A stretch of DNA of 61,822 nt from Acidobacteriota bacterium. GTDB lineage: Bacteria; Acidobacteriota; Vicinamibacteria; Vicinamibacterales; CAVVIG01. This document shows positions 19,021 through 26,272 of the stretch, piece by piece. The notes beneath the pieces were generated by a model. The model was given only the letters and a program-made list of their open reading frames with translations, ran no database searches and was not told the origin of the DNA. Positions within the stretch are counted from its first letter, which is position 1, and the number at the start of each line of letters is the position of its first letter. The stretch spans positions 1 through 61,822 of the forward strand of contig JAOBWF010000325.1 of assembly GCA_025463215.1 (NCBI GenBank), read 5' to 3'. The translations under genes were made by a program, and so were the position numbers.

Positions 19021-19473
19021 ATGCGCATCACCGTGCTGACCGCCCTGCTCGCGCAGCTCGCCGCTCCGGCCAAGCCGGGGCACGCCACGATCCAGCCGTC
19101 GCCGGTCGAAGTCAACGGCGCCGCCGGCGGAAAGCTGGCGCTGTTTGTCGACGTCACGCCGAAGCCCGGGATTCACGTTTATGCCCCCGGCTCGAAGGAC
19201 TACATCCCGATTACGGTGAAGCTGAACGCGCAGCCGGAGATCAAGGCCGGCAAGATCGCGTACCCGAAATCGGAGATGATGACCTTCGCCGACGAGAAGG
19301 TGCCGGTGTTTCAGAAGCCGTTTCGCCTGACGCAGGACGTCACGCTGGACAAATCGGCCAAGGCGGGATCGACGGTCACGGTGTCGGGGACGGTGAACTA
19401 CCAGGCGTGCGACGACCGCGTCTGCTACGCGCCCGAATCGTTTCCGGTGACCTGGACGGTTGTGGTCAAGTGA
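19021..19473 (+). CDS. DsbD N-terminal-like (DsbD-alpha) domain protein
   Basis: Exported protein of 150 residues resembling the immunoglobulin-like N-terminal domain of thiol:disulfide interchange protein DsbD. The block GTVNYQACDDRVCYAPES carries the two cysteines that pass electrons in that domain. No membrane (DsbD-beta) domain follows, so it is a free-standing version. It may carry reducing power to periplasmic proteins, or only share the fold. Confidence 0.8.
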   Translation: MRITVLTALLAQLAAPAKPGHATIQPSPVEVNGAAGGKLALFVDVTPKPGIHVYAPGSKDYIPITVKLNAQPEIKAGKIAYPKSEMMTFADEKVPVFQKPFRLTQDVTLDKSAKAGSTVTVSGTVNYQACDDRVCYAPESFPVTWTVVVK

Positions 19474-19518
19474 GAACTCAGAACTGAGAAGTCAGAACTG
19501 AGAACTCAGAACTCAGAA
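19473..19518. repeat. 7-base repeat array, AGAACTC type
   Basis: Units AGAACTC, AGAACTG, AGAAGTC, AGAACTG, AGAACTC, AGAACTC fill the gap between two convergent genes. The stop codon of the minus-strand gene at 19513 lies inside it. Confidence 0.85.
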
Positions 19519-20211
19519 TCCTAGCATCTTCGCCGCCAGCGGATAGCCCCAGACGAAGCCGAGCACGGTCGACGCGCAGCCGACCGCGAGCGAGAGGGCG
19601 CGCGCGACGCCGCGATGACGGCCTGCGCGGGCGAGCGGCCAGCCGAGCAGCCCAGACAGCGCCGCCATGCCGAGCGTCGATCCCAACCCGAACACGATCA
19701 TGTAGGTGAGTCGCGCCGCGGTCGACGGCAGCGTGGTCAGCACCAGCGCGGTCAGCGCGCCGCTGCCCGCGAGGCCGTGAACCGCGCCGACCAGCAGCGG
19801 CCGCCGCGCCAGCGTCCACGTGCCGATGTGGATGTGCGCCGGCGCGCCGTGGTGCACGTGGACGGTGCCGCCGTGCTGATGGACGTGCGCCGGCCCCGCC
19901 GGTCCCTGCCGCGCGGCGAGGTAGATGGCGCGCAAGCCGAGCCCGACCAGCATCAGGGCGACGCAGAACTCGAAACCGTCGGCGACGCGCACCGGCATCT
20001 CCGCGCGGAGCACGACGAGCACGGTGCCGACCACGATCAACGCCACCGTGTGTCCGAGCCCCCAACACGCGCCGAGCAGCGCCGCCTTGTAGCTGTTGCG
20101 CTCGCCGGTGACGAGCGTCGACACGGCGGCGAGATGGTCCGGTTCGAGCGCGTGGCGCATGCCGAGCAGCGAGCCGAGGCCCGAGCTGGTCATGAGTTCG
20201 AGTACGGGCAT
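19513..20211 (-). CDS. Nickel/cobalt transporter-like membrane protein
   Basis: Membrane protein of 232 residues with about six helices. The N-terminal RHALEPDHLAAV contains the HX4DH motif of NiCoT/UreH-type nickel and cobalt carriers. A central His-rich loop (HVHQHGG, HVHHGAP, HIHIG; about residues 108-130) would bind metal. No urease or hydrogenase gene is near, so the use of the metal is not shown. The last codons and the stop are made of a 7-base repeat array. Confidence 0.8.
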   Translation of the reverse strand: MPVLELMTSSGLGSLLGMRHALEPDHLAAVSTLVTGERNSYKAALLGACWGLGHTVALIVVGTVLVVLRAEMPVRVADGFEFCVALMLVGLGLRAIYLAARQGPAGPAHVHQHGGTVHVHHGAPAHIHIGTWTLARRPLLVGAVHGLAGSGALTALVLTTLPSTAARLTYMIVFGLGSTLGMAALSGLLGWPLARAGRHRGVARALSLAVGCASTVLGFVWGYPLAAKMLGF

Positions 20212-20248
20212 GATGCGAGGCGCTGATATTGTATCTCAGGAGTTCATC

Positions 20249-20626
20249 ATGATCTGGCTGGCAGTGGGCGCGGGGGGCGCGCTCGGATCGCTGGCGCGGC
20301 ACGGCGTCAATGTCCTGTTCGCGCACGTTCTCGGGCGCGCCGTGCCGTACGCGACCGCGTGCGTCAATCTCGCCGGCGCCGTGGTCATCGGACTGCTCGC
20401 GGCGCTCGTCGCCGCCGGCCGCCTGCAGGTGTCGGATGGGATGCGCGCGTTCATGTTCGTCGGCATCCTCGGCGGCTTCACGACATTTTCGAGCTTCATG
20501 CTCGACACCTTCACCCTCGGCCACGGCGGTCATCACGCGCTGGCGTTCTGGAACGTCGCGCTGCAGACGGCGCTCGGGCTGGCGGCGGTCTGGGGCGGCT
20601 ACCGCCTCGGCCTCGCCCTCAACTAA
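20249..20626 (+). CDS. crcB: Fluoride channel CrcB
   Basis: Four-helix membrane protein of 125 residues, the normal length for a Fluc/CrcB subunit, which exports fluoride as a dimer. The signature GGFTTFSSFMLDT is present, as is the N-terminal GGALGSLARH. I chose the ATG at 20249 because CAGGAG lies 6 bases before it; the longer frame runs into the divergent gene. No fluoride riboswitch fits in the short leader. Confidence 0.93.
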   Translation: MIWLAVGAGGALGSLARHGVNVLFAHVLGRAVPYATACVNLAGAVVIGLLAALVAAGRLQVSDGMRAFMFVGILGGFTTFSSFMLDTFTLGHGGHHALAFWNVALQTALGLAAVWGGYRLGLALN

Positions 20627-20648
20627 GCGAGGTTCGCACTGGTGTCGT

Positions 20649-20710
20649 TGTTAGCTGTGAGTTGTTAGTTCTGAGTTCTGAGTTCTGAGTTCTTAGTTGT
20701 TAGTTGCTAG
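20649..20710. repeat. 7-base repeat array, GTTAGTT / CTGAGTT type
   Basis: Units include GTTAGTT, CTGAGTT (three times), CTTAGTT and GTTAGTT, just downstream of crcB. This is the reverse-complement relative of the AGAACTC array at 19473. Confidence 0.85.
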
Positions 20711-20785
20711 AAATCTAGCGCTCCAAGCGCCAGGCGCCGACTGGCACCCTATTTGATAGAAAGAGCCTCGTGCATGGAGGTGAAC

Positions 20786-21076
20786 ATGCCCGTGTCGCCA
20801 ATCAAGCAGCCCGCCGCCCTGATTCCCGTCGCCATGTCGCTCGGCGCGCTCACCGCGATCGGGTGGCACATCGCCCGGTTCGGGATCGCGCCGCAGCCGG
20901 ACGAAGGCGCGGCCGCGCACATCTGGCAGCTGCTGATGGCGGGCCAGGTGCCGGTGATCCTGGTGTATGCGGTCAAATGGCTGCCCGAGGCGCCGCGATC
21001 GGCACTGCTGGTGCTCGGCGTGCAAGTCGGCGCCGCGCTCGCCGCCGCCGCGCCGGTATTCTTGCTCGGCTGGTGA
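20786..21076 (+). CDS. Small membrane protein, unknown
   Basis: Protein of 96 residues with about three hydrophobic segments (residues 10-28, 45-62, 70-93). The ATG at 20786 follows GGAGGTGAAC, an excellent ribosome site, which makes the gene credible despite its size. I do not recognise the family. It faces a convergent gene with a shared hairpin terminator. Confidence 0.65.
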   Translation: MPVSPIKQPAALIPVAMSLGALTAIGWHIARFGIAPQPDEGAAAHIWQLLMAGQVPVILVYAVKWLPEAPRSALLVLGVQVGAALAAAAPVFLLGW

Positions 21077-21082
21077 GCCCTC

Positions 21083-21126
21083 AAAAAAAACGGGGGCTCG
21101 AGGCACACCGCCGCCTCAGCCCCCGT
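21083..21126 (-). terminator. Rho-independent terminator
   Basis: Read on the minus strand, ACGGGGGCT pairs with AGCCCCCGT (with a further GAGGC/GCCTC pairing inside) and is followed by eight Ts. It lies 24 bases after the stop of the gene at 21150. Confidence 0.9.
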
Positions 21127-21149
21127 ATCCAGCTCCGGGCCCCTGGCGC

Positions 21150-21698
21150 CTAGCTCCCAGGCGTCATCAGGTGAGCGGTCGACGTGCCGGCGTTCATGAT
21201 CCACACGCCGCCCTGCTTGTTGTCGCTCGGCAGCCCCATCGACTGCGTCGTCGCGCCCGGCACCGCGATCGTGGTGTGGATGCGGGCATGGTCCTTGTCG
21301 GCGCCGTTCATGGTGTACCAGACCGAGCCGAACTCCGGCTTGGCGCGGGTGCCGTCTTTTTCCGCGGCGTCGAGCGCCGCCTGTTTCGCCGCCTTGTCGG
21401 TCATCGCCTCGAACTTCTTGTTCTGGGCGACGCGCGCGACGTTCGCGACGCTGGTGCACTGCACCGCGAACGGCTGCTGTCCGGGCTCGCCCGAACGGTC
21501 GTAGCACACGAGGCGGTTGGTGCCCGGCTTGAGTGTGTCGTAGGTGCCGTCGGCCTTGAACTTGATGACCGCGGCGCCTTCTTTCATGTTGCGCGGCGCC
21601 GGCGTCAGCGCCTTCTCGATGGCGTCGGCCGGAGCCTGCGCGAACGCGCCGGCCGAAACCGCCAGCAGACCCAGAACGAAGAGAGCAGTACGTTTCAT
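21150..21698 (-). CDS. Exported protein, unknown
   Basis: Protein of 182 residues with a classic signal peptide (MKRTALFVLGLLAVSAGAFA). The mature part has no domain I recognise; it contains ATVIKF-like beta strands and a C-terminal WIMNAGTSTAHLMTP. The ATG at 21698 follows GGAGGTC at 8 bases, and a strong terminator follows the stop, so it is a well-expressed single gene. The function is not known. Confidence 0.75.
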   Translation of the reverse strand: MKRTALFVLGLLAVSAGAFAQAPADAIEKALTPAPRNMKEGAAVIKFKADGTYDTLKPGTNRLVCYDRSGEPGQQPFAVQCTSVANVARVAQNKKFEAMTDKAAKQAALDAAEKDGTRAKPEFGSVWYTMNGADKDHARIHTTIAVPGATTQSMGLPSDNKQGGVWIMNAGTSTAHLMTPGS

Positions 21699-21718
21699 AC
21701 AGTGACCTCCAGAGAAGA

Positions 21719-23014
21719 TTACCTGAACTCGGTGGGCAGATCGTGCACGGTCTCGCGCAGAAGGTCCACCACGGTGCCGCGGTCCGCCGCCGACAGGCGC
21801 GCGTATCTGGGGCTCGTGTCGCGGCCGGACAGGACGTCCCACATGCGGACATAAACGGCGCGGCGCGCGTCGGGTGGAAGGGTGACAAACGCGGCCGAAT
21901 ACACCATGTAGCTGCACGGGTAGCGCATTAGACGCCGATCGAGGTCGAGTTGTCGCAGCGACCGTCCTTTTTTATCAGCCGGGCCGGACGCGGCGAAGCG
22001 GGCGGCGAACACCGGCGATCCGCCGATCGGCGAGGGCAGCGGCGGCTCGTCGACGAACAGCAGGTAATCGACGAGCTCGTCGACCGTGTCGCGCAGCGGC
22101 GGCGCGTCGAAGCCGGCGCGCCCCTCGTGGACCGCGATCCGCGTTTCCCATCCAAGGCGCGTCAACAGGTTGGTCATGTGCGCCTGGTGCGCGAACACCA
22201 TCAGCGCGGCGACGTCGCTCTGTGCCGACAGATAGCCGCGGCCGTCGAACACCGCGTCCGGCGCGATCCGGTGCAGCGTGTCGTCGGCGACGACCGCCTC
22301 GCGCTTTTCCCGATCGGTGACGAATGCGTTGCCGATGTGCCCGAGAGCCGCGTCCGCCCCGGTCACGTACCAGCCGCCCCAGCGCCGCCGGTAGGGGGTG
22401 CGATCGTCGGCGTCGTAGCTGCCGAACTGGGCCAGCGGCAGGCCGTCCGGCGCCATGAACACACTGCGCACCAGCAGTCCCGGGACGTGCAGCGTGCTGT
22501 AATTCTGATGGCAACTGAGGCAGGCCGGCCGCCGTTCGAACAGCGGCCGCGGCTGCGGCTTCTGTTCGATGGTGTAGAACAGCACGCCTTGCTCGGGATC
22601 GTGGACGGCGAGCTCGAGCAGCGGCGCGCCGCGAATGTAGCCGACGCTGACGGCGTCGTTGAAGAAGATCGCGCGCGGATGTGCCGGGCTGGTGTAGAGC
22701 GCCTGCACGCCGGTCTTCGACATCACCAGCATCTGCGATTCGGCCGGCACCCGCAGCGCCGCGAGCACGGACGTCAGATAGCCGCTGGTGTCGTCGAACG
22801 CGATGCGGGCCGTGCCGTCCTCGATGCGGTGATTGAGGTCGGCGATGAGATCGTGGGAAGGCCGCGTGTAGTAGCCGATGGCCGGATGCGCGAGCGCGCC
22901 GGCGAGCGGCCGCTCCGTCAGCTGACCCATCGCGGCAGCGGCCGTCCCGACCAGCGCGGCGACAAGGACCGATCCCGTCCGGCCAGCGAGCCCGAAGCGC
23001 CTGGCCCCCAGCAC
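21719..23014 (-). CDS. Exported CxxCH-motif protein, unknown family
   Basis: Protein of about 431 residues. It has one haem-binding-type motif, ACLSCHQNYST (about residues 160-170), after a strand-rich region, and ends RETVHDLPTEFR. One CxxCH suggests a covalently bound haem c after export, but no distal Met ligand is certain. I chose the GTG at 23014, which gives a signal peptide (GSVLVAALVGTAAAA); a GTG at 23056 is also possible. The start lies inside a 7-base repeat array, so the first residues (VLGARR) are repeat-encoded. Similar uncharacterised proteins may exist in Acidobacteriota; I cannot check. Confidence 0.65.
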   Translation of the reverse strand: MLGARRFGLAGRTGSVLVAALVGTAAAAMGQLTERPLAGALAHPAIGYYTRPSHDLIADLNHRIEDGTARIAFDDTSGYLTSVLAALRVPAESQMLVMSKTGVQALYTSPAHPRAIFFNDAVSVGYIRGAPLLELAVHDPEQGVLFYTIEQKPQPRPLFERRPACLSCHQNYSTLHVPGLLVRSVFMAPDGLPLAQFGSYDADDRTPYRRRWGGWYVTGADAALGHIGNAFVTDREKREAVVADDTLHRIAPDAVFDGRGYLSAQSDVAALMVFAHQAHMTNLLTRLGWETRIAVHEGRAGFDAPPLRDTVDELVDYLLFVDEPPLPSPIGGSPVFAARFAASGPADKKGRSLRQLDLDRRLMRYPCSYMVYSAAFVTLPPDARRAVYVRMWDVLSGRDTSPRYARLSAADRGTVVDLLRETVHDLPTEFR

Positions 23015-23086
23015 CGAGCGCCTAGCCCCGAGCCCCCGTCGCCACGCTCTTAGCACCGAGCACCCAGTTCCAGCGCCTAGCTCCTC
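22998..23086. repeat. 7-base repeat array, GCACCGA / GCGCCTA type
   Basis: Units include GCACCGA (twice), GCGCCTA (twice), GCCCCGA, GCTCTTA and GCACCCA. It spans the gap between two minus-strand genes, the N-terminus of the CxxCH protein and the last codons of the deacetylase. Confidence 0.75.
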
Positions 23087-24054
23087 CCGTTGCTCTTGAC
23101 GTAGCGCGCGATCTGCTCGTGCGTCGCAAACCAGACGCCCGGCTTCGACTTCATGTGCACGATCAGCTTCTCGAGCCCTGCGACCCGCGACCGATGGCCG
23201 GTGATGTGCGGGTGCATCGTCAGGATGAAGAGGCCGCCTTCGTCGTAGGCGACGTCGAACTCGGACCGGAAGACTTTTTCGACTTCGTCCGGGTTCGGCA
23301 TGCCGCCGTTGGTGGCGCCGCCGAAGTACGGGAAGTCGTCGACGATCCGCTCGATCGGCAGCTCGACGAGGCCGGTCGGCTGCTTGTCGAGCAGGATCTC
23401 GTAGGCATCGTCGCTCGCCATCAGGCTGCTGTCGTAGAGGAAGCCGGCGTTCTTGACCTGGCCGATCGTCCACTGGCTGAACTGCCACGACGGCGCGCGA
23501 TAGCCGACCGGCTTTTTGCCGATCGCTTTCGTCAGCACGTCGATCGCGCGGTTCAGCATGTCCTGTTCGGCGGCGGCGTCGTTGATCGACGGCAGGTGCT
23601 CGTGAATCCAGCCGTGGACGCCGATCTCGTGGCGGCCGCTCTTCTGGATCGCCGGGATCATGCCGGGGTGGAGCAGGTGGCTGACCGCGGGGATGAAGAA
23701 CGACGCCGGAATCTGATGCTTGTCGAGCAGCCGCAGGATCCGCGGCAGGCCGTCGACGGCGCCGTACTCGCCGCGCGAGATCGACTCGGAGATCAGGTTG
23801 CCGGTGGCGAGATCCGCGGTCGCGTTGTCGACGTCGAAGCTGAGGCCGACCGCGACCCGCGCGCCGTTGGGCCACGCCGCCGGCTTGAGCCGCGTGCCGG
23901 CGCTGACGTGAAACATCTGACCGCTGATCTGATCGAGCGGCAGCTTGGTCCCCGGCTGCGGCCGCGCCTGCGCGAACAGCGCCGCGGACGCGAGCACAGT
24001 GGCCGCGGCGATCCCGCCGATCCGCGATCCGCAATCCGCGATCCGCAATGTCAT
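23077..24054 (-). CDS. Secreted polysaccharide deacetylase (NodB fold)
   Basis: Enzyme of 325 residues that removes acetyl (or similar) groups from polysaccharide or small amides. The NodB motifs are LSFDVDNATAD (metal Asp), HEIGVHGWIHEH (His pair), APSWQF and a late LTMHPHITGH. A signal peptide begins at the ATG at 24054, which overlaps the MFS stop (ATGA). Codons 2-12 of the signal peptide (TLRIADCGSRI) come from a 7-base repeat array. It may act on cyclic amides rather than sugars, as some members of this group do. Confidence 0.82.
   Translation of the reverse strand: MTLRIADCGSRIGGIAAATVLASAALFAQARPQPGTKLPLDQISGQMFHVSAGTRLKPAAWPNGARVAVGLSFDVDNATADLATGNLISESISRGEYGAVDGLPRILRLLDKHQIPASFFIPAVSHLLHPGMIPAIQKSGRHEIGVHGWIHEHLPSINDAAAEQDMLNRAIDVLTKAIGKKPVGYRAPSWQFSQWTIGQVKNAGFLYDSSLMASDDAYEILLDKQPTGLVELPIERIVDDFPYFGGATNGGMPNPDEVEKVFRSEFDVAYDEGGLFILTMHPHITGHRSRVAGLEKLIVHMKSKPGVWFATHEQIARYVKSNGRS
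24020..24050. repeat. 7-base repeat array, ATCCGCA / ATCCGCG
   Basis: Units ATCCGCG, ATCCGCA, ATCCGCG, ATCCGCA encode the start of the deacetylase signal peptide on the minus strand. Confidence 0.75.
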
Positions 24055-25355
24055 GCTTCCCTCACTCCGTGGCTTCTGACGAGGAAATACGCGGCGACGA
24101 CCACCAGCAGGGCGCCGTTGATGCTGATGACCATCGGCGCGCCAATCAAGGTGGCGAAGTAACCGCTGATCAGGCTGCCGAGCGGCATGCCGCCGCGAAA
24201 CGCCAGCATGTAGATGCTCATGACGCGGCCGCGCATCTCGTTCGGCGCAATCAGCTGGATCAGCGACGTCACGGTCGAGAACACGATCATCAGCGCCGCG
24301 CCGGTGAAGAACAGCAGGATGTCGCTCAGCCACAGCACCCGCGACATCGCGAACCCGACAATCAGCAGGCCGTAGATCGCCTGCACGATCAGCGCGGTCA
24401 GCCCCATCCGGTTGAACTTGCCGAGCCACGCGATGATCAGCGCGCCGACCACCGATCCAATCCCCGAGAACGCCAGCAGGTGGCTGTAGGTGCCGGCGCC
24501 TGCATGGAAGACCTGCTGCGCGAACACCGGCAGGAACGTCAGCACCGAGAAGCCGAGAAAGGTCGTCGCCGCCGCGAGCACGATGAACGCCTTCAGGCTG
24601 GAGTGATTGCGCACGTAGGACAGGCCGATCCGCAGATCGTCGCGCATCCCTTTCGACGCCGCCGGCGGGATGTGCTTGACGTGCAGCATCATCAGCGTGT
24701 TGATGACGACCACGAACGACAGGGCGTTGAGGGCGAAGCAGGCGTTCATCGCCTGCGCTTCGTCGTAGCCCCATTGGCCGAACAGGGTCAGCGTGAGGCC
24801 GAAGAGCAGCGGGCCGATGACGCGCGCGACGTTGAACTGGATCGAATTCAACGCGACTGCGTTGGGCAGATCTTTCTTGTCGACCAGCGACGGAATCAGC
24901 GACTGATAGGCCGGGCCGCCGAACGCCTGCGCGAAGCCGGTGACCGAGGACAGCACCAGGATGTGCCAGATCTGGACGACGTGCAGGTACATCAGGACGG
25001 CGAGGGCGGCCGACGTCGCCATCTGCACGTACTGCGAGGCGATCAGCGTGCGCCGGCGATCACGCCGATCCGCGAGCACGCCGCCGATGAGCGTGAAGAG
25101 CATGATCGGCAGCTGCTGCAGGAAGGCGTCGAGCCCGAGGTAGAGCGGCGACTTCGTCAGGGTGATGACGAGCCAGTTCTGCGCCGCGATCTGCATCCAC
25201 GTGCCGATGCTCGAGGTGCAGGCGCCGAACCACTGGACGCGGAAGTCGCGGTAGGTGAAGGCCGCGAACATGCGGCGGGTCGCGCGCGCGCTCATGGAAG
25301 AGGGCGCCGCTTCGGCCGGGGTGGTGCTGGGTGACGCGGGGCTAGGTTCGGCCAA
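24051..25355 (-). CDS. MFS exporter (EntS/DHA3-like)
   Basis: Twelve-helix transporter of 434 residues. FTYRDFRVQWFGACTSSIGTWMQ and GGVLADRRDRRRTLI are typical of the drug:H+ antiporter-3/EntS group, which export siderophores or toxic compounds. The TTG at 25355 starts the open frame; an ATG at 25295 would drop 20 poorly conserved residues. It overlaps the deacetylase by ATGA and is divergent from imuA. Confidence 0.85.
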   Translation of the reverse strand: MAEPSPASPSTTPAEAAPSSMSARATRRMFAAFTYRDFRVQWFGACTSSIGTWMQIAAQNWLVITLTKSPLYLGLDAFLQQLPIMLFTLIGGVLADRRDRRRTLIASQYVQMATSAALAVLMYLHVVQIWHILVLSSVTGFAQAFGGPAYQSLIPSLVDKKDLPNAVALNSIQFNVARVIGPLLFGLTLTLFGQWGYDEAQAMNACFALNALSFVVVINTLMMLHVKHIPPAASKGMRDDLRIGLSYVRNHSSLKAFIVLAAATTFLGFSVLTFLPVFAQQVFHAGAGTYSHLLAFSGIGSVVGALIIAWLGKFNRMGLTALIVQAIYGLLIVGFAMSRVLWLSDILLFFTGAALMIVFSTVTSLIQLIAPNEMRGRVMSIYMLAFRGGMPLGSLISGYFATLIGAPMVISINGALLVVVAAYFLVRSHGVREA

Positions 25356-25380
25356 TGAAAAGGCTATTAATTTACATCAC

Positions 25381-25436
25381 TTGATCCCGTGCCGGGGCTG
25401 CCATATACTGCGCCGGAAAGGCGAAGATAAGGCGAA
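25381..25436 (+). promoter_or_regulatory. imuA promoter with direct repeat at the start of transcription
   Basis: TTGATC (25381-25386), 17 bases, TATACT (25404-25409), the normal layout of a housekeeping-sigma promoter. Just after the -10, AAGGCGAA occurs twice (25418-25425 and 25429-25436), 11 bases apart, one helical turn. It may be the operator of an SOS repressor; it does not match the known LexA boxes I recall. Confidence 0.6.
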
Positions 25437-25440
25437 ACGT

Positions 25441-26187
25441 ATGGCCCTTGCACGCGCTGACCTCGAATCGCTCCTCCGCGCCCGCCAGCTGGATCGCACG
25501 CTGACGACCGCGATTCCGCAGACCGACCCCCGCGACGAGCAGGCGGTCGCCGCCTCCGGCCTCAGTGCCTTAGACGCGCGTCTGGGCGGCGGGTTTCCGC
25601 GCGGCCAGCTCTCCGAAGTCGTCGGTCCGCGCTCGTCCGGCCGCGCCAGCCTGCTCCTCCAGATGATGGCGGCGGCGACGGCGCGCGGCGAACTGGTCGC
25701 GCTGGTCGACGCGCTCGACATGTTCGACGCGGGATCGGCGGCCGCGGCCGGCGTCGATCTCGATCGCCTGCTCTGGATCCGCGGCCACCTCGTCACCAAC
25801 CAGGGGCTCTGCCGCGAGCTCAATCAGCGCGCGATCGAGCAGGCGATCCGCGCGTTCACCCTCGTCCTCCAGGCCGGCAACTTCGGCCTCGTGGTGTTCG
25901 ACGCCGCCGAAGCGCCGGCCGATGCCGTCCGCCGGCTGCCGTTCACGACCTGGCTGCGGCTGCAGCGGATGGTCGAAGGGAGTCAGACCGCCTGTGTGCT
26001 GGTCGGGAGCGAGACCATGGCCAGGAGCTCCGCCGGCCTCACGTTGCGGTTAGGACTCGGCGCCCAGGGGTCAGGGCTCAGATTCAGCGCGCGTTTGTTC
26101 GACGGCATCGACATCGACGCGCGCGTCGTCCGCGCACGCGCGCGTGAACAAGAGGAGGCGTGCGTTGCCCTCAGCACCTCCGCCTAA
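25441..26187 (+). CDS. imuA: ImuA, RecA-like mutasome protein
   Basis: RecA-related protein of 248 residues, first gene of the imuA-imuB-dnaE2 damage-inducible mutagenesis cassette. The N-terminal segment LSALDARLGGGFPRGQLSEVVGPRSSGRASLLLQ is the RecA-like P-loop region, although the GPxxSGR loop lacks the classic GKT. The ATG at 25441 follows the promoter by about 30 bases. ImuA is thought to help load or activate the translesion polymerase DnaE2. Identification rests on fold-level motif and on the two genes that follow. Confidence 0.85.
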   Translation: MALARADLESLLRARQLDRTLTTAIPQTDPRDEQAVAASGLSALDARLGGGFPRGQLSEVVGPRSSGRASLLLQMMAAATARGELVALVDALDMFDAGSAAAAGVDLDRLLWIRGHLVTNQGLCRELNQRAIEQAIRAFTLVLQAGNFGLVVFDAAEAPADAVRRLPFTTWLRLQRMVEGSQTACVLVGSETMARSSAGLTLRLGLGAQGSGLRFSARLFDGIDIDARVVRARAREQEEACVALSTSA

Positions 26188-26237
26188 TTCGCCGAACCGG
26201 CCGAATCGGCGCAATCTGCATCACCCGGATAATCAGG

Positions 26238-26272
26238 CGAATCCGCAATCAGCAATCAGCAATCCGCAATCC
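26238..26272. repeat. 7-base repeat array, ATCCGCA / ATCAGCA
   Basis: Units ATCCGCA, ATCAGCA, ATCAGCA, ATCCGCA, ATCCG lie between imuA and the chosen GTG of imuB. If imuB starts earlier (TTG 26165, after AGAGGAGG), this array is translated. Confidence 0.8.

Noticed and set aside
20227-20248. Fluoride riboswitch before crcB
   Set aside because: The leader is only about 16-25 bases, too short for the crcB RNA fold.
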